Assembly: GCF_904846675.1 (NCBI RefSeq)
Contig: NZ_CAJHBT010000006.1
Span: 1-64,000, forward strand
Direction of reading: 5' to 3'
DNA length: 64,000 nt
DNA from: Psychrobacter urativorans
Lineage (GTDB): Bacteria; Pseudomonadota; Gammaproteobacteria; Pseudomonadales; Moraxellaceae
The notes below the pieces were generated by a model. The model was not told the origin of the DNA. It worked only from the letters and a program-made list of their open reading frames with translations, and did not search any database. Of the stretch, positions 29,166 through 39,051 are shown piece after piece. A program made the translations under genes and the position numbers. The first letter of the stretch is position 1; every line of letters starts with the position of its first letter.

Positions 29166-30014
29166 CTATCTATATTCTTCAGGAATATAAACTGGTGAAA
29201 CCTTATCCACATTTTTTTGAAACAAAGCAATTTTTCTCTTACTGGAAATGATTGGGAATTTTTCAATATCATTAGCTTTTACATTATCGTTTTCAACCAC
29301 ATTTTCAGAAATATAATTAATGTATTCTTGACTTGAGAAGCAGATTTTAAAAATATTTTTGTTCAACAGATCAGTTAACACTTCTGTATCATCTGAGCTT
29401 TTAATATGAATTAGTCTATTTCTAACATCTAAAAGCTCGATTAAATCTGACCAAAAATCCATTTGCTTAATTTGTGGCACTTTATATATATCTGTCACTA
29501 CTAGGTTTATTTTTTCTTTCCATGATACATATCTTTCAACTTGTTCTTTATTGTAGACCTCGGTTTTTCTTGTAGTGCGTTTTTCCCATATAAAATCATG
29601 AGGGATTGATAAATTGATGAATGTCTCTAACGCAGTAAAACTGAATATGATAGCTTTTTGAGCATGTTCAATAAAGCTATAGATTTCTAATGTATGCCCT
29701 ATTAATGATTCACCCGTAGATTCACTACTTAAATCTTGTTCAGAATATAGACTTTGAATTCTATTGTTCAGAGCTTTAACTTCCCTCAAAGCTTCATTTG
29801 CAATGTTAATTTGTAAAGCAACCATACTTGGAGTTAGAAACTTTACCCTATTTTTTTTAATATCTACTTCTTCAATGCTTCTAGAAAGAAATTTATAATC
29901 CTCAATATCATCTGGTACAAGTATCTTAGGAGGTAGAAATCTCATATCTAAGAGTTCGATGGAGTTCACATCAAATTTAGACAATAAAAACATCTTTTCA
30001 TTTTTATTTTTCAT
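29166..30014 (-). CDS. Hypothetical protein with HEPN-like motif
   Basis: I do not recognise a named family. The 282-residue, strikingly AT-rich gene encodes a mostly helical soluble protein. Around residues 125-140 a hydrophobic helix with F-S-F-T-A-L-E-T-F-I-N resembles the first conserved helix of HEPN proteins of the RiboL-PSP/MAE_28990 kind. R-N-R-L-I-H at residues 198-203 follows at the expected distance and matches the HEPN Rx4H catalytic motif. No nucleotidyltransferase or antitoxin partner is adjacent. The start at 30014 lacks a clear ribosome binding site, and ATG seven codons in is an alternative. It converges on ligA. Confidence 0.55.
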   Translation of the reverse strand: MKNKNEKMFLLSKFDVNSIELLDMRFLPPKILVPDDIEDYKFLSRSIEEVDIKKNRVKFLTPSMVALQINIANEALREVKALNNRIQSLYSEQDLSSESTGESLIGHTLEIYSFIEHAQKAIIFSFTALETFINLSIPHDFIWEKRTTRKTEVYNKEQVERYVSWKEKINLVVTDIYKVPQIKQMDFWSDLIELLDVRNRLIHIKSSDDTEVLTDLLNKNIFKICFSSQEYINYISENVVENDNVKANDIEKFPIISSKRKIALFQKNVDKVSPVYIPEEYR

Positions 30015-30175
30015 ATATTTATACTGACTTATATTATTAATATTAAATTCATATTACGTTTATTGTAATAGGTATATGGTGCACTTCACCTAGCGTACCT
30101 TACAATATAAATTATGCCAACCTATCTGCAAAGTCCTTTAAAAACTCATCAAAATATTACTCCAATTTTCCTAAC

Positions 30176-30748
30176 CTAAGAACCCCCATGCTCCTCAACA
30201 TCACCTTTCTTACCATCGGGTTTAATAACGATAGGCAAGATTAGCCCTTTAGCGAAGTCATCAGCGAGGATATAATCATAGCGGCTAGCACTGATATCAG
30301 GGGTAGTATGAATGATCAGCTCGACCTTGTCGCCATCGGTAAGCTCATGGGAGACGTAGCTGGTGCCAACCGCATCTAATGCCTTGGACAATGCTTCGTT
30401 ACTGGCCATACCGACGGTGAGATTATGCTGGGCGCTGACATTGTCGATCTTGAAGTAGTCGGCGTAGGCGTGGACTGATTGGCTATCGAGTGCAAAGGGG
30501 TAATCATAGTTGGCAAGGGTGGCAGCGGTCTCATCGCTCGCTATGGCCGACCAGTCGATGGTGTTAGCCAATGCGCTATCTTTCGTAGCAGATATACCGT
30601 CTTTAGAGCTTTCGGGAGTCGTTGTTGTTGTTTGCTCAGTGACCTCTTTAGACGTGCTGTCGATAGTGTCCACGTTGTTATCGCAGCCAGTTAGCGCCCA
30701 CACACTCGCCGCACTTATTATCAGTATCCCTATTAGGCGCTTTGCCAT
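30176..30748 (-). CDS. Hypothetical lipoprotein
   Basis: The 190-residue product starts MAKRLIG and has a lipoprotein signal peptide with lipobox L-T-G-C (Cys near residue 22), then a D/S/T-rich linker of about 40 residues. A small globular domain of unknown family follows, containing Y-P-F-A-L-D-S-Q-S-V and an H-T-T-P-D-I-S-A-S-R-Y-D-Y stretch. I choose ATG 30748 because GGGAGA lies about 8 nt upstream; the frame extends ten codons further. No function is assigned. It is probably attached to the inner leaflet of the outer membrane. Confidence 0.65.
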   Translation of the reverse strand: MAKRLIGILIISAASVWALTGCDNNVDTIDSTSKEVTEQTTTTTPESSKDGISATKDSALANTIDWSAIASDETAATLANYDYPFALDSQSVHAYADYFKIDNVSAQHNLTVGMASNEALSKALDAVGTSYVSHELTDGDKVELIIHTTPDISASRYDYILADDFAKGLILPIVIKPDGKKGDVEEHGGS

Positions 30749-30917
30749 TGACGTGTCTCCCTGATGGTTATTTATCACCGTTACTATTGCGACAGCTTAC
30801 ATGGTTTTGACTCTATTTGAAGGGTATTCTGACAGCTTTTACAATCATTCTCTATCTAATTCCACAATGCTAGCATAGATTTTATAATGAGTGCTTTGAC
30901 ATAAAAAACGCGCACAA

Positions 30918-30947
30918 AAAAACAGCCATCATTTGATGACTGTTTTT
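30918..30947 (-). terminator. Rho-independent terminator after the MliC-like gene
   Basis: AAAAACAGCCATCA (30918-30931) pairs with TGATGACTGTTTTT (30934-30947) with one mismatch. On the minus strand it ends in a T-run. It lies 104 bp after the stop of the upstream lipoprotein gene. Confidence 0.7.
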
Positions 30948-31050
30948 ATTTATACTTATAAAGACTGACTGTTTATATTGTCACTTTACTAATGGCCATT
31001 TTTATAATAATTAGTTTTATAATGGCTGTTTTTTTAATTAAAATAACGAC

Positions 31051-31455
31051 TTATATTTGGCAGTTTACTTGGTATTCTTTACCGTCTTTCCATTTCATAG
31101 CAAGGATACCTCTATCGCCTTTCATGTGCCATGCGTAGGTAACTTCTGGGTTTGCGTCGTTCACATAGCTTGCCGTATCACCCGTAACGCCGCCATTTAA
31201 AAGAACGGATTGTTGGTTCCACTTGATTTTAGGCAAGGTAGCATTAAGCGTAACTTGTTCTTTATTAACAGACTGTTTTACTAAAACTTCGCCATCATCA
31301 GTACAAGCATAAGGGGCTGGCGCCATACGGTCATAGGCAACTTTAGTCACGCTTTCAGCTGCTTCATTTTTAGGCATAGTAGGGGCAGTGGTCGCACACG
31401 CGCTCAGTAAAGCAAGCGCTGGTAGGGCAGTAGCCATTTTAAGTAAAGTATTCAT
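31051..31455 (-). CDS. MliC-like lipoprotein (lysozyme-inhibitor fold)
   Basis: A 134-residue lipoprotein with signal peptide and lipobox L-S-A-C-A. The mature part has Y-A-C-T-D-D-G-E near its start, A-S-Y-V-N-D and the closing W-H-M-K-G-D-R-G-I-L-A-M-K-W followed by V-N-C. This is the pattern of MliC/PliC inhibitors of c-type lysozyme (first Cys, A/S-x-Y, then W/F-x-x-K-G-D and last Cys). The start ATG 31455 has GGAGA 6 nt upstream; the open frame runs 32 codons further but those codons encode no signal. The assignment to MliC is by motif only. Confidence 0.65.
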   Translation of the reverse strand: MNTLLKMATALPALALLSACATTAPTMPKNEAAESVTKVAYDRMAPAPYACTDDGEVLVKQSVNKEQVTLNATLPKIKWNQQSVLLNGGVTGDTASYVNDANPEVTYAWHMKGDRGILAMKWKDGKEYQVNCQI

Positions 31456-31640
31456 AAAGGTCTCCAAAAGTGTAAAAATTAAGTCTGTACCAGGTGTTAT
31501 TAATGCGTCAAACGCATGACGTTCATGATAGCGAAAACCGAAGTTCAACAATGTTAGAAATTGTTGATGAGCTGTTAGCTTCGTTACTTAATTATTCACT
31601 AATGTAATTATTCAGTTAAGCTAAAAAAAGGCTGAATAAA

Positions 31641-31672
31641 AGCGTACAACAGCTTAAGGGTTGATGTACGCT
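31641..31672 (-). terminator. Probable terminator of the ygiQ gene
   Basis: AGCGTACA (31641-31648) pairs with TGTACGCT (31665-31672) around a 16-nt loop. On the minus strand the stem is followed by TTTTATT. It lies 40 bp after the ygiQ-family stop. Confidence 0.6.
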
Positions 31673-31711
31673 ATTTATGTGAGCTGATTTATCCTAGCTC
31701 ATGGGCTTAGC

Positions 31712-34156
31712 TTACTTAGTTTTGCGTGGTGGCAGTCCCGTATGCTGGGTTTGGAAGTTGCCTTTGCTCACTTTTTTGCTATTTTTATTCGAGGTATTTT
31801 TTGTGGACGTAGACGCCGAGTTATTATTTTGGCGCTTAGCAGAATCGTTGCCCACGCGGCTGTTCTTTTTGCGTGCCGATTGATAGCTGTCCTGATTGGC
31901 ATCGCGCCCTTCTAAACTGGCGTTAAAGGGTGGTATCAGACAGCCACGATTTTTACCGATAAGGTCGCCACGGCCCATGGATTTAAGCGCCTCACGCAAT
32001 AATGCCCAGTTCTTTGGATCATGATAACGCAAGAATGCTTTATGCAATTTACGCTGCTTGCCGGATTTGACGATATCCATATCACCCCCAGTACGGTTAA
32101 CCTTATGTAGCGGGTCTTTATGGGTATGATACATAGTCGTCGCGGTCGCCATCGGACTGGGATAAAAGGCCTGTACTTGGTCAGCACGGTAGCCATAGCT
32201 TTTGAGCCACAGCGCAAGGTTCATCATGTCTTCATCTTTAGTACCCGGATGGGCGGCGATAAAGTATGGGATAAGGTATTGTTCCTTACCCGCTTCTTGG
32301 CTGAACTGCTCAAACATCGCTTTAAATTTGTCGTATGAGCCCATGCCAGGCTTCATCATTTTTGACAGTACGTTTTCTTCTGAATGCTCAGGAGCGATTT
32401 TTAGATAGCCACCGACATGATAAGTGACCAGCTCTTTAACGTATTCAGGGTCTTTAACCGCCAAATCATAGCGCAGACCGGAGGCGATAAGGATTTTTTT
32501 CACGCCTTTAATATCACGTGCTTTACGGTATAGCTTGGTTAGATTGCTATGATCGGTAATCAGGTTTTCGCAAACGTCTGGATAAACGCAAGAAGGTTTG
32601 CGGCAATTCTTCTCGATGGTCTCATCTTTACAGCTGAGGCGATACATATTCGCCGTTGGGCCACCAAGGTCAGAGATGACGCCAGTGAAGCTAGGCGCGG
32701 TATCACGAATGGCTTCAACTTCACGCAAAATAGATTCTTCAGAGCGGTTTTGAATAATGCGTCCTTCGTGCTCAGTAATTGAGCAAAAAGTACAGCCACC
32801 AAAACAGCCGCGCATGATATTGACCGAAAATTTAATCATGTCATAAGCAGGGATACGCGCATCGCCGTAGCTTGGATGCGGCAGACGTGCATAAGGCAAG
32901 TCAAATACATAATCCATTTCTTCCGTTGATAGCGGAATCGGTGGCGGATTGAGCCAGACGTCAATTGAGCTAAATGAGTTACCGGCGCCGCTGGTATGAC
33001 GTTGGACTAAGGCACGGGCATTACCGGGATTGGTCTCAAGGTGTAAGATGCGGCTGGCATGAGCATATAATACGGGATCAGACTTAACGTGTTCATAGTC
33101 GGGCAAACGAATCACAGTTTTTTCGCGCGCGGGCATTTTTAGCTTATGTTTAAGAGCAGTTTTGGGCTTGTCCGTCTTAGTATTATCAAAGCCGCGCAGC
33201 TGCACGATTTGCGTATCTTCATCGACTTGCTCAGCATTGATGACTTTATTGGTCACTTGCTCAGCGACAAAACCTTGATACTGTGCCGAAAAGGATTGTC
33301 CGAGCGGCGAGTTGGTAGGCTTGTCTTGTTCGATTGAGCACTGGTCAACGTCTTCGGTCATCACATAAGGATTAATAATCGGGTCAACGCGGCCGGCGGT
33401 ATCGACGTCATTACTGGCGACTTCGGTCATATCTGCTTGCCAATGGCGACGCGTCGGTGTCAGTAAATAGGCGGCTCCGCGTAGCTTACTCATTTGCTCA
33501 AAGCTATAGCCTTTTGATAGACCATGCACCACATCGATAATGGCGCGTTCGGCATTACCATACAATAAAACATCAGCGCGTGCATCGAGCAAGATACTGC
33601 GGCGAACTTTATCTGACCAATAATCATAATGAGCGATACGGCGTAAGCTGCCTTCGATACCACCTAAAATAATAGGCACATCGGGATAAGCTTCACGGCA
33701 GCGCTGGCTATAGACGATAGCAGCGCGGTCAGGACGTTTGTCCGCCACGTTACCTGGTGAATAAGCATCATCGCTACGAATTTTACGGTCAGCGGTGTAG
33801 CGGTTAATCATGCTGTCCATGTTGCCAGCAGTCACGCCGTAAGCATAAACCGGCTTACCGAGCTCCATAAAGGCGTCTTTGCTTCTCCAATCTGGCTGGG
33901 CAATGATACCAACGCGAAAGCCTTGGGCTTCCAATAAACGCCCAATAATTGCCATACCGAAGCTGGGATGATCGACATAAGCGTCGCCGGATATGATAAT
34001 CACATCGCACGCATCCCAACCTAACGCATCCATTTCAGCGCGGCTCATCGGTAGATACGGCGCAGGCTCATAACAGCTGGCCCAATGTTTATCGTAATCG
34101 TAAAGAGGCTTAGTGCCTTGTTTAAAGGCGGTGCGGGCGATGGTATCGGCAGACAT
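31712..34156 (-). CDS. YgiQ-family radical SAM protein
   Basis: Large radical SAM protein of the UPF0313/YgiQ family, whose reaction is not established. The N-terminal part has the family block [12 protein letters not shown] (near residue 55). The SAM-binding cluster motif is [11 protein letters not shown] (CxxxCxxC, near residue 455), followed by the DUF3362 C-terminal domain. A tail of about 60 residues rich in K, N and S at the C-terminus looks disordered. At 814 residues it is within family range (about 700-800). It is monocistronic, with a terminator on one side and the lrp gene 118 bp upstream. Confidence 0.9.
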   Translation of the reverse strand: MSADTIARTAFKQGTKPLYDYDKHWASCYEPAPYLPMSRAEMDALGWDACDVIIISGDAYVDHPSFGMAIIGRLLEAQGFRVGIIAQPDWRSKDAFMELGKPVYAYGVTAGNMDSMINRYTADRKIRSDDAYSPGNVADKRPDRAAIVYSQRCREAYPDVPIILGGIEGSLRRIAHYDYWSDKVRRSILLDARADVLLYGNAERAIIDVVHGLSKGYSFEQMSKLRGAAYLLTPTRRHWQADMTEVASNDVDTAGRVDPIINPYVMTEDVDQCSIEQDKPTNSPLGQSFSAQYQGFVAEQVTNKVINAEQVDEDTQIVQLRGFDNTKTDKPKTALKHKLKMPAREKTVIRLPDYEHVKSDPVLYAHASRILHLETNPGNARALVQRHTSGAGNSFSSIDVWLNPPPIPLSTEEMDYVFDLPYARLPHPSYGDARIPAYDMIKFSVNIMRGCFGGCTFCSITEHEGRIIQNRSEESILREVEAIRDTAPSFTGVISDLGGPTANMYRLSCKDETIEKNCRKPSCVYPDVCENLITDHSNLTKLYRKARDIKGVKKILIASGLRYDLAVKDPEYVKELVTYHVGGYLKIAPEHSEENVLSKMMKPGMGSYDKFKAMFEQFSQEAGKEQYLIPYFIAAHPGTKDEDMMNLALWLKSYGYRADQVQAFYPSPMATATTMYHTHKDPLHKVNRTGGDMDIVKSGKQRKLHKAFLRYHDPKNWALLREALKSMGRGDLIGKNRGCLIPPFNASLEGRDANQDSYQSARKKNSRVGNDSAKRQNNNSASTSTKNTSNKNSKKVSKGNFQTQHTGLPPRKTK

Positions 34157-34274
34157 GGGCGGACCTGTTGGCTAAGAATTTGGCTATTAATATCAGCTAA
34201 GCGTATAGCTGCTTAAAACCGCTCATCTTAACATGAATTAACTTCAGCTAGCGATAAGTTATTGATAGCGTGAG

Positions 34275-34742
34275 TTAATCCAGCATAATTTTTGTACCAC
34301 TTTTGGTAAAGTTCATCACAAACTGACTTTTAAAATTGCGCACATTATTCTCGTAAGTCAGCGTGCTGCGAGTAAATTGATGATAATCAGTCATATTCTT
34401 AGCACTGACCATTATCATAAAATCAACGTCGCCAGAGACTTCATAGCAGCTCATCACTTGCGGCTGCGCATTCATTAGACGCTCAAATCGATGCTGCATT
34501 GAGGTATTAGAGCGTTCCATTTCTATCATTACCACTGCCGTCAGCCCATAGCCCACCTTGTTAGGATTAACGATAGCCACTTGCTTGGTAATCACGCCAT
34601 TATCTATCAGCGCTTGAATTCGGCGCTGAGCAGTAGCGATAGACACATGAACATGTTCAGCAACAGTTTTTAGCGGTAGCGTCGCATCGTCTTGCAGTAA
34701 ATTCAAAATGGCTTTATCGGTCTCATCCAAAATCTGGTTCAT
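34275..34742 (-). CDS. Lrp/AsnC-family transcriptional regulator
   Basis: A 155-residue DNA-binding regulator with an N-terminal AsnC-type helix-turn-helix (L-D-E-T-D-K-A-I-L-N-L-L, with recognition helix near residues 31-48) and a C-terminal RAM ligand-binding domain (D-V-D-F-M-I-M-V near residue 105). It is divergent from the rarD-like transporter across a 331-bp AT-rich region. This fits the common arrangement in which an Lrp-type protein controls an adjacent amino acid or metabolite transporter. The effector is unknown. Confidence 0.92.
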   Translation of the reverse strand: MNQILDETDKAILNLLQDDATLPLKTVAEHVHVSIATAQRRIQALIDNGVITKQVAIVNPNKVGYGLTAVVMIEMERSNTSMQHRFERLMNAQPQVMSCYEVSGDVDFMIMVSAKNMTDYHQFTRSTLTYENNVRNFKSQFVMNFTKSGTKIMLD

Positions 34743-35073
34743 GGGTATATGGTCTCTTGAACGCCTGAATTAACAAAATAGGTATCATAAGAAAAAACGA
34801 AATATCTAATATAGATTTATGACTATTATCACTATATAGTCAAATTCAAGAAATTGTTTATATAAAAATCATAATTGTGATAAATAAAACCAAAAATATG
34901 GATATATAAAGATAATATTGCACCCAGACTCTATAAACTAAATATTATCAATAAGAAGCTATCTGTCAGTCAATAAGCCGCCAAGAATTAAACTGTTCAT
35001 AATTAAAAATTAAAGCGGAACAAAAAAAGAGACATACCTTTTTTACCCTTTACCTAATTTTATGGTGTTCTGA
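34743..35073. other. AT-rich divergent region lrp / rarD
   Basis: A 331-bp, very AT-rich stretch with many short A- and T-tracts, as expected for an Lrp-type operator region. It must hold the promoters of both flanking genes, but I cannot single out a convincing -35/-10 pair. The TTTTTTTACCC stretch near 35040 and a weak ribosome binding site precede rarD. No gene is visible. Confidence 0.5.
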
Positions 35074-36084
35074 ATGTCGACCTCAACTTTATCCAATACG
35101 CTTGCATCCACCTTGTCACGGATACCCTTGCCAGCGGTTTGGACATCGGGTAGTGCGCAGCAACGCACCTTAATGTTAGGCGTTATGCTGGCGATATTGT
35201 CCAACGTCTTGTTTGGTGTACTTTATGCGTACAGTAGCTTTTTGGCCCCATTATCAGGCACGCAAGTATTCATCTGGCGGATGCTGGCGATGTGGGTGGC
35301 GCTGTTTGGATATTTGTTGATCAGTGGTCAACTGGGCTTTCATATTGACAAACTGCGCACGCTGGGTTCAGTTAAGCAATGGGCATGGTTATTATTACCA
35401 ACGCCGATATTTCTCAGTCAGTTTTGGTTATTTATGTGGGCACCCGTCAATGGTCAAGGCGTGCAAACAGCGATGGGTTATTTTTTATTCCCACTCATGA
35501 TGGTGGTGTTCGGTTGCGTCTTATTCGGTGAAAAGCTCAGCCGTTTGCAATGGTTAGCCGTTGCGTTTGCCGCGTTAGGTGTGGGTAGTGAAATTGTGCG
35601 CACCCAAAGTGTATCTTGGGCGACCTTATGGGTATGTGGTACTTATCCGCTGTATTATATTTTACGTCGCCTGCAAGGGATTGGTGCGCTGACCGGACTG
35701 CTCGTTGATTTGACTATTTTTGCGCCATTTGCGTTGGCTTATCTATTCTTCTTAGCACCCAGTAGCTTAACTCTGGTATCAGGGTCGGGATTTTTTCTCG
35801 CTATGCTGGCAGGCTTAGGTATTCTGAGTGTGCTGGCGATGAAAACCAACGTTGATGCCAGTCAAATGTTACCGGTTAACGTTTATGGCATGATGAGTTA
35901 TTTAGAACCTGCGCTATTGTTTATCTTAGCGGTGACAATATTGGGCAATCCGTTTGAATCGGCAATGATATATAGCTATGGTTTAATCTGGGTAGGTATT
36001 GTTTTCCTAATTGCTCATGGCGTTCGCCAATTACAACGTGCTCGTCGTAACACACGAGCTATAATAAATGAGGAAGCCGTTTAA
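35074..36084 (+). CDS. RarD/EamA-family transporter
   Basis: Inner-membrane protein of 336 residues with about ten hydrophobic helices in the EamA (drug/metabolite transporter) arrangement. The first repeat opens with L-S-N-V-L-F-G-V-L-Y-A-Y, and the region around F-I-W-R-M-L-A-M-W resembles the RarD subgroup. The substrate is unknown. It is divergent from an Lrp-type regulator that probably controls it. It ends before a good terminator that separates it from the convergent smpB. Confidence 0.85.
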   Translation: MSTSTLSNTLASTLSRIPLPAVWTSGSAQQRTLMLGVMLAILSNVLFGVLYAYSSFLAPLSGTQVFIWRMLAMWVALFGYLLISGQLGFHIDKLRTLGSVKQWAWLLLPTPIFLSQFWLFMWAPVNGQGVQTAMGYFLFPLMMVVFGCVLFGEKLSRLQWLAVAFAALGVGSEIVRTQSVSWATLWVCGTYPLYYILRRLQGIGALTGLLVDLTIFAPFALAYLFFLAPSSLTLVSGSGFFLAMLAGLGILSVLAMKTNVDASQMLPVNVYGMMSYLEPALLFILAVTILGNPFESAMIYSYGLIWVGIVFLIAHGVRQLQRARRNTRAIINEEAV

Positions 36085-36105
36085 CTCAATATAAAACAGT
36101 AAAAT

Positions 36106-36153
36106 AAAAAGCGGTTGATTCAGCCAAAAATTCAGCTAAATCATCCACTTTTT
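36106..36153. terminator. Terminator between rarD-like gene and smpB
   Basis: The arm at 36106-36124 (AAAAAGCGGTTGATTCAGC) pairs imperfectly, with G-T pairs and a few mismatches, with 36135-36153, which ends in CTTTTT. A/T tracts on both sides suit the two convergent genes. Confidence 0.65.
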
Positions 36154-36188
36154 AATAAACTAATTCGTTTTCTTTTAAATCAAAATGT

Positions 36189-36665
36189 TTAGTCTAAATG
36201 CTGCTTAAAGCCACGCTGTTTGTCACGTTCCCAATCACGGTCTTTTAAGGTCTTGCGTTTATCATGCTGTTTTTTACCTAATGCTAGCCCAATTTGGCAT
36301 TTAACTAGGGAATTCTTCCAATAACAAGATAACGGTACGCAGGAATAGCCCTTTTGATTGACCGACCCAAATAGCTTTTCGATTTCGCGGCGATTGAGTA
36401 GCAGCTTACGAGTACGAATGCTATCAGGGTCGACGTGCGTTGAGCTACTGAGTAGCGGCTGAATATGCGAGCCGAAAAGAAAAGCTTCCCCATTACGGAA
36501 AATGACATAGGCTTCAGTAATCGTCATTTTACCGGAACGAATGGCTTTGACTTCCCAACCTTGTAGTACCAATCCTGCCTCAAAGGTTTCTTCAATAAAG
36601 TACTCGTGCCGCGCCTTTTTATTGGCACAAATTTGATTTGCGGGTTTTCTTGATTTTTTTGACAT
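36189..36665 (-). CDS. smpB: SsrA-binding protein SmpB
   Basis: Binds tmRNA and delivers it to stalled ribosomes for trans-translation. The 158-residue protein has the family layout: [10 protein letters not shown] near residue 11, [10 protein letters not shown] near 33, then G-S-H-I-Q-P-L, and the basic C-terminal tail ending in [11 protein letters not shown] that enters the mRNA channel. The gene for tmRNA (ssrA) is not in this window. It is divergent from coaD. Confidence 0.96.
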   Translation of the reverse strand: MSKKSRKPANQICANKKARHEYFIEETFEAGLVLQGWEVKAIRSGKMTITEAYVIFRNGEAFLFGSHIQPLLSSSTHVDPDSIRTRKLLLNRREIEKLFGSVNQKGYSCVPLSCYWKNSLVKCQIGLALGKKQHDKRKTLKDRDWERDKQRGFKQHLD

Positions 36666-36804
36666 GGTGTCCTCGTCTATAATTCCTCATCCTAATTGTT
36701 TATCTTTTATTAAGGATGAGTCGAACCGACTATTGTAACAAAGCATCCAGTGCAAATGTAGGTAGGCTGTTATAACAAATGTAGCAGATAAGTGTCAAAT
36801 TTAG

Positions 36805-37374
<570 letters not shown>

Positions 37375-37403
37375 GCGTTTAATTACTCAGCATGGATAAA
37401 TAG

Positions 37404-37706
<303 letters not shown>

Positions 37707-37993
37707 TTCACTATTAAGCTTTACTATTAAACATAGTTGCTAAAGATGACTACTCATATCTAAAAAACGATCCATTCTAATACTATCGCCAAAAAAAAGC
37801 TAACTAGCGGGATGATTGCAAGCACTAGTCCTTTTAAAATACCCATAAAAGATAGTCATTTCATTTTGCTCCATGATTTTATTTAACCTGGCTCTCTAAT
37901 AAGCTTTTGCACTTGACTGATTGAAATAGGCCGAATAAATTTAATCAATGCAAATAAGCTAAAAAGACCTTCCCCAGCCGCTATTAGTTTTGC

Positions 37994-37999
37994 TATACT
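37994..37999 (+). promoter_or_regulatory. -10 box of the rnpB promoter
   Basis: TATACT lies 6-7 nt before the expected 5' end of the RNase P RNA. The -35 region (TCCCCA, 37971-37976, 17-nt spacer) is poor. The 290 bp between the ferredoxin gene and this box hold no gene I can support. Confidence 0.55.
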
Positions 38000-38003
38000 A
38001 GCG

Positions 38004-38373
<370 letters not shown>

Positions 38374-38521
38374 TTTATAGTTTAATTTACAAGATTTCAA
38401 GTTATAATATTTTAAGCTTCAAGACTTAAGCGTTAAAACAGTAATGATTGTTCATTGTTTTAACAAATGGATTTATTTTTAATAAAAAACCATTTATTTG
38501 CAAAAAAATTCTGCTTAAGGG

Positions 38522-38550
38522 TTGACGTCTGTCTCCTGCTTCGGCATAAT
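38522..38550 (+). promoter_or_regulatory. Promoter of tRNA-Met
   Basis: TTGACG (38522-38527) and CATAAT (38545-38550) are spaced by 17 nt, with the tRNA beginning 15 nt after the -10. This is a compact stable-RNA promoter. Confidence 0.7.
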
Positions 38551-38564
38551 ACCGAGCCTTAAAT

Positions 38565-38641
38565 GGCGATGTAGCTCAGCTGGTTAGAGCGCATGACTCA
38601 TAATCGTGAGGTCAAGAGTTCAAGTCTCTTCATCGCCACCA
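38565..38641 (+). tRNA. tRNA-Met (CAT)
   Basis: A 77-nt tRNA with encoded CCA. The acceptor stem GGCGATG pairs with CATCGCC. The D-arm is AGCTCAGCTGGTTAGAGC, the anticodon loop CTCATAA carries anticodon CAT, and the T-arm contains GTTCAAG. The A5-T68 acceptor pair fits elongator methionine tRNA better than the lysidine-modified Ile2 tRNA. Initiator tRNA is excluded because position 1 pairs with 72. Confidence 0.93.
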
Positions 38642-38685
38642 TTTATTGTTAGTTATTGAAAATACAGTTGCTCAAATTTAAAATT

Positions 38686-38712
38686 CCAATCCTCTGTGAT
38701 TGGTTTTTTTTT
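38686..38712 (+). terminator. Terminator after tRNA-Met
   Basis: CCAATC (38686-38691) pairs with GATTGG (38698-38703), followed by nine T residues. Confidence 0.7.
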
Positions 38713-38893
38713 GCCTATTAAATAATGAGCTCTCTAAAACTTTCTCATCGGTTTTAATCTATCCCCTTCTTCTTCATATAACTGAAAGCCAAGGCGTCTT
38801 CATTAATAAGCCAAGTTATCTTCATCTATAAATCAAAAGCTTGCTGACGAAATCACCTTACTTTACAGCAGAAAACTGCTAGAATACCTGCAC

Positions 38894-38954
38894 ATGCCTG
38901 CGTGCGTTGCTGAGCGTTATCCGCGCTTTTTGGTGATGGTTTGCTGACAGGCAT
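38894..38954 (+). other. Possible structured leader upstream of lepA
   Basis: ATGCCTG (38894-38900) is perfectly complementary to CAGGCAT (38948-38954). The 47 nt between them is unusually GC-rich for this intergenic region and contains further short complementary segments (CGTGCG, CCGCGC). It could be a structured 5' leader or a small RNA. It lacks the SRP RNA signature. Confidence 0.3.
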
Positions 38955-39051
38955 CGCTGATTATTGTTTTGAAGATTAATACTGTTAAAAACATTGTTAA
39001 ATTACTGTTTTAATTATCACTATCCCATTCCTTTTATTTAGTAGGCGCTTT

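Larger units (their letters stand above)
38642..39051. other. Intergenic region tRNA-Met / lepA
   Basis: A 410-bp stretch. It begins with the tRNA terminator (38686-38712), continues as plain AT-rich DNA, and contains a potential leader hairpin (38894-38954) in a locally GC-rich segment before lepA. The lepA start is a GTG with only a weak AGTAGG ribosome binding site. I see no ORF of note. Confidence 0.5.

Noticed and set aside
38565-38641. tRNA-Ile2 with lysidine-modified CAT anticodon
   Set aside because: The acceptor stem has A5-T68 rather than the C4-G69/C5-G68 pairs used for lysidine synthase recognition in E. coli, so elongator Met fits better.
38894-38954. 4.5S SRP RNA
   Set aside because: The conserved GGAA-tetraloop helix and the GGTCAGG-type motif are absent. 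Only an unexplained hairpin remains.
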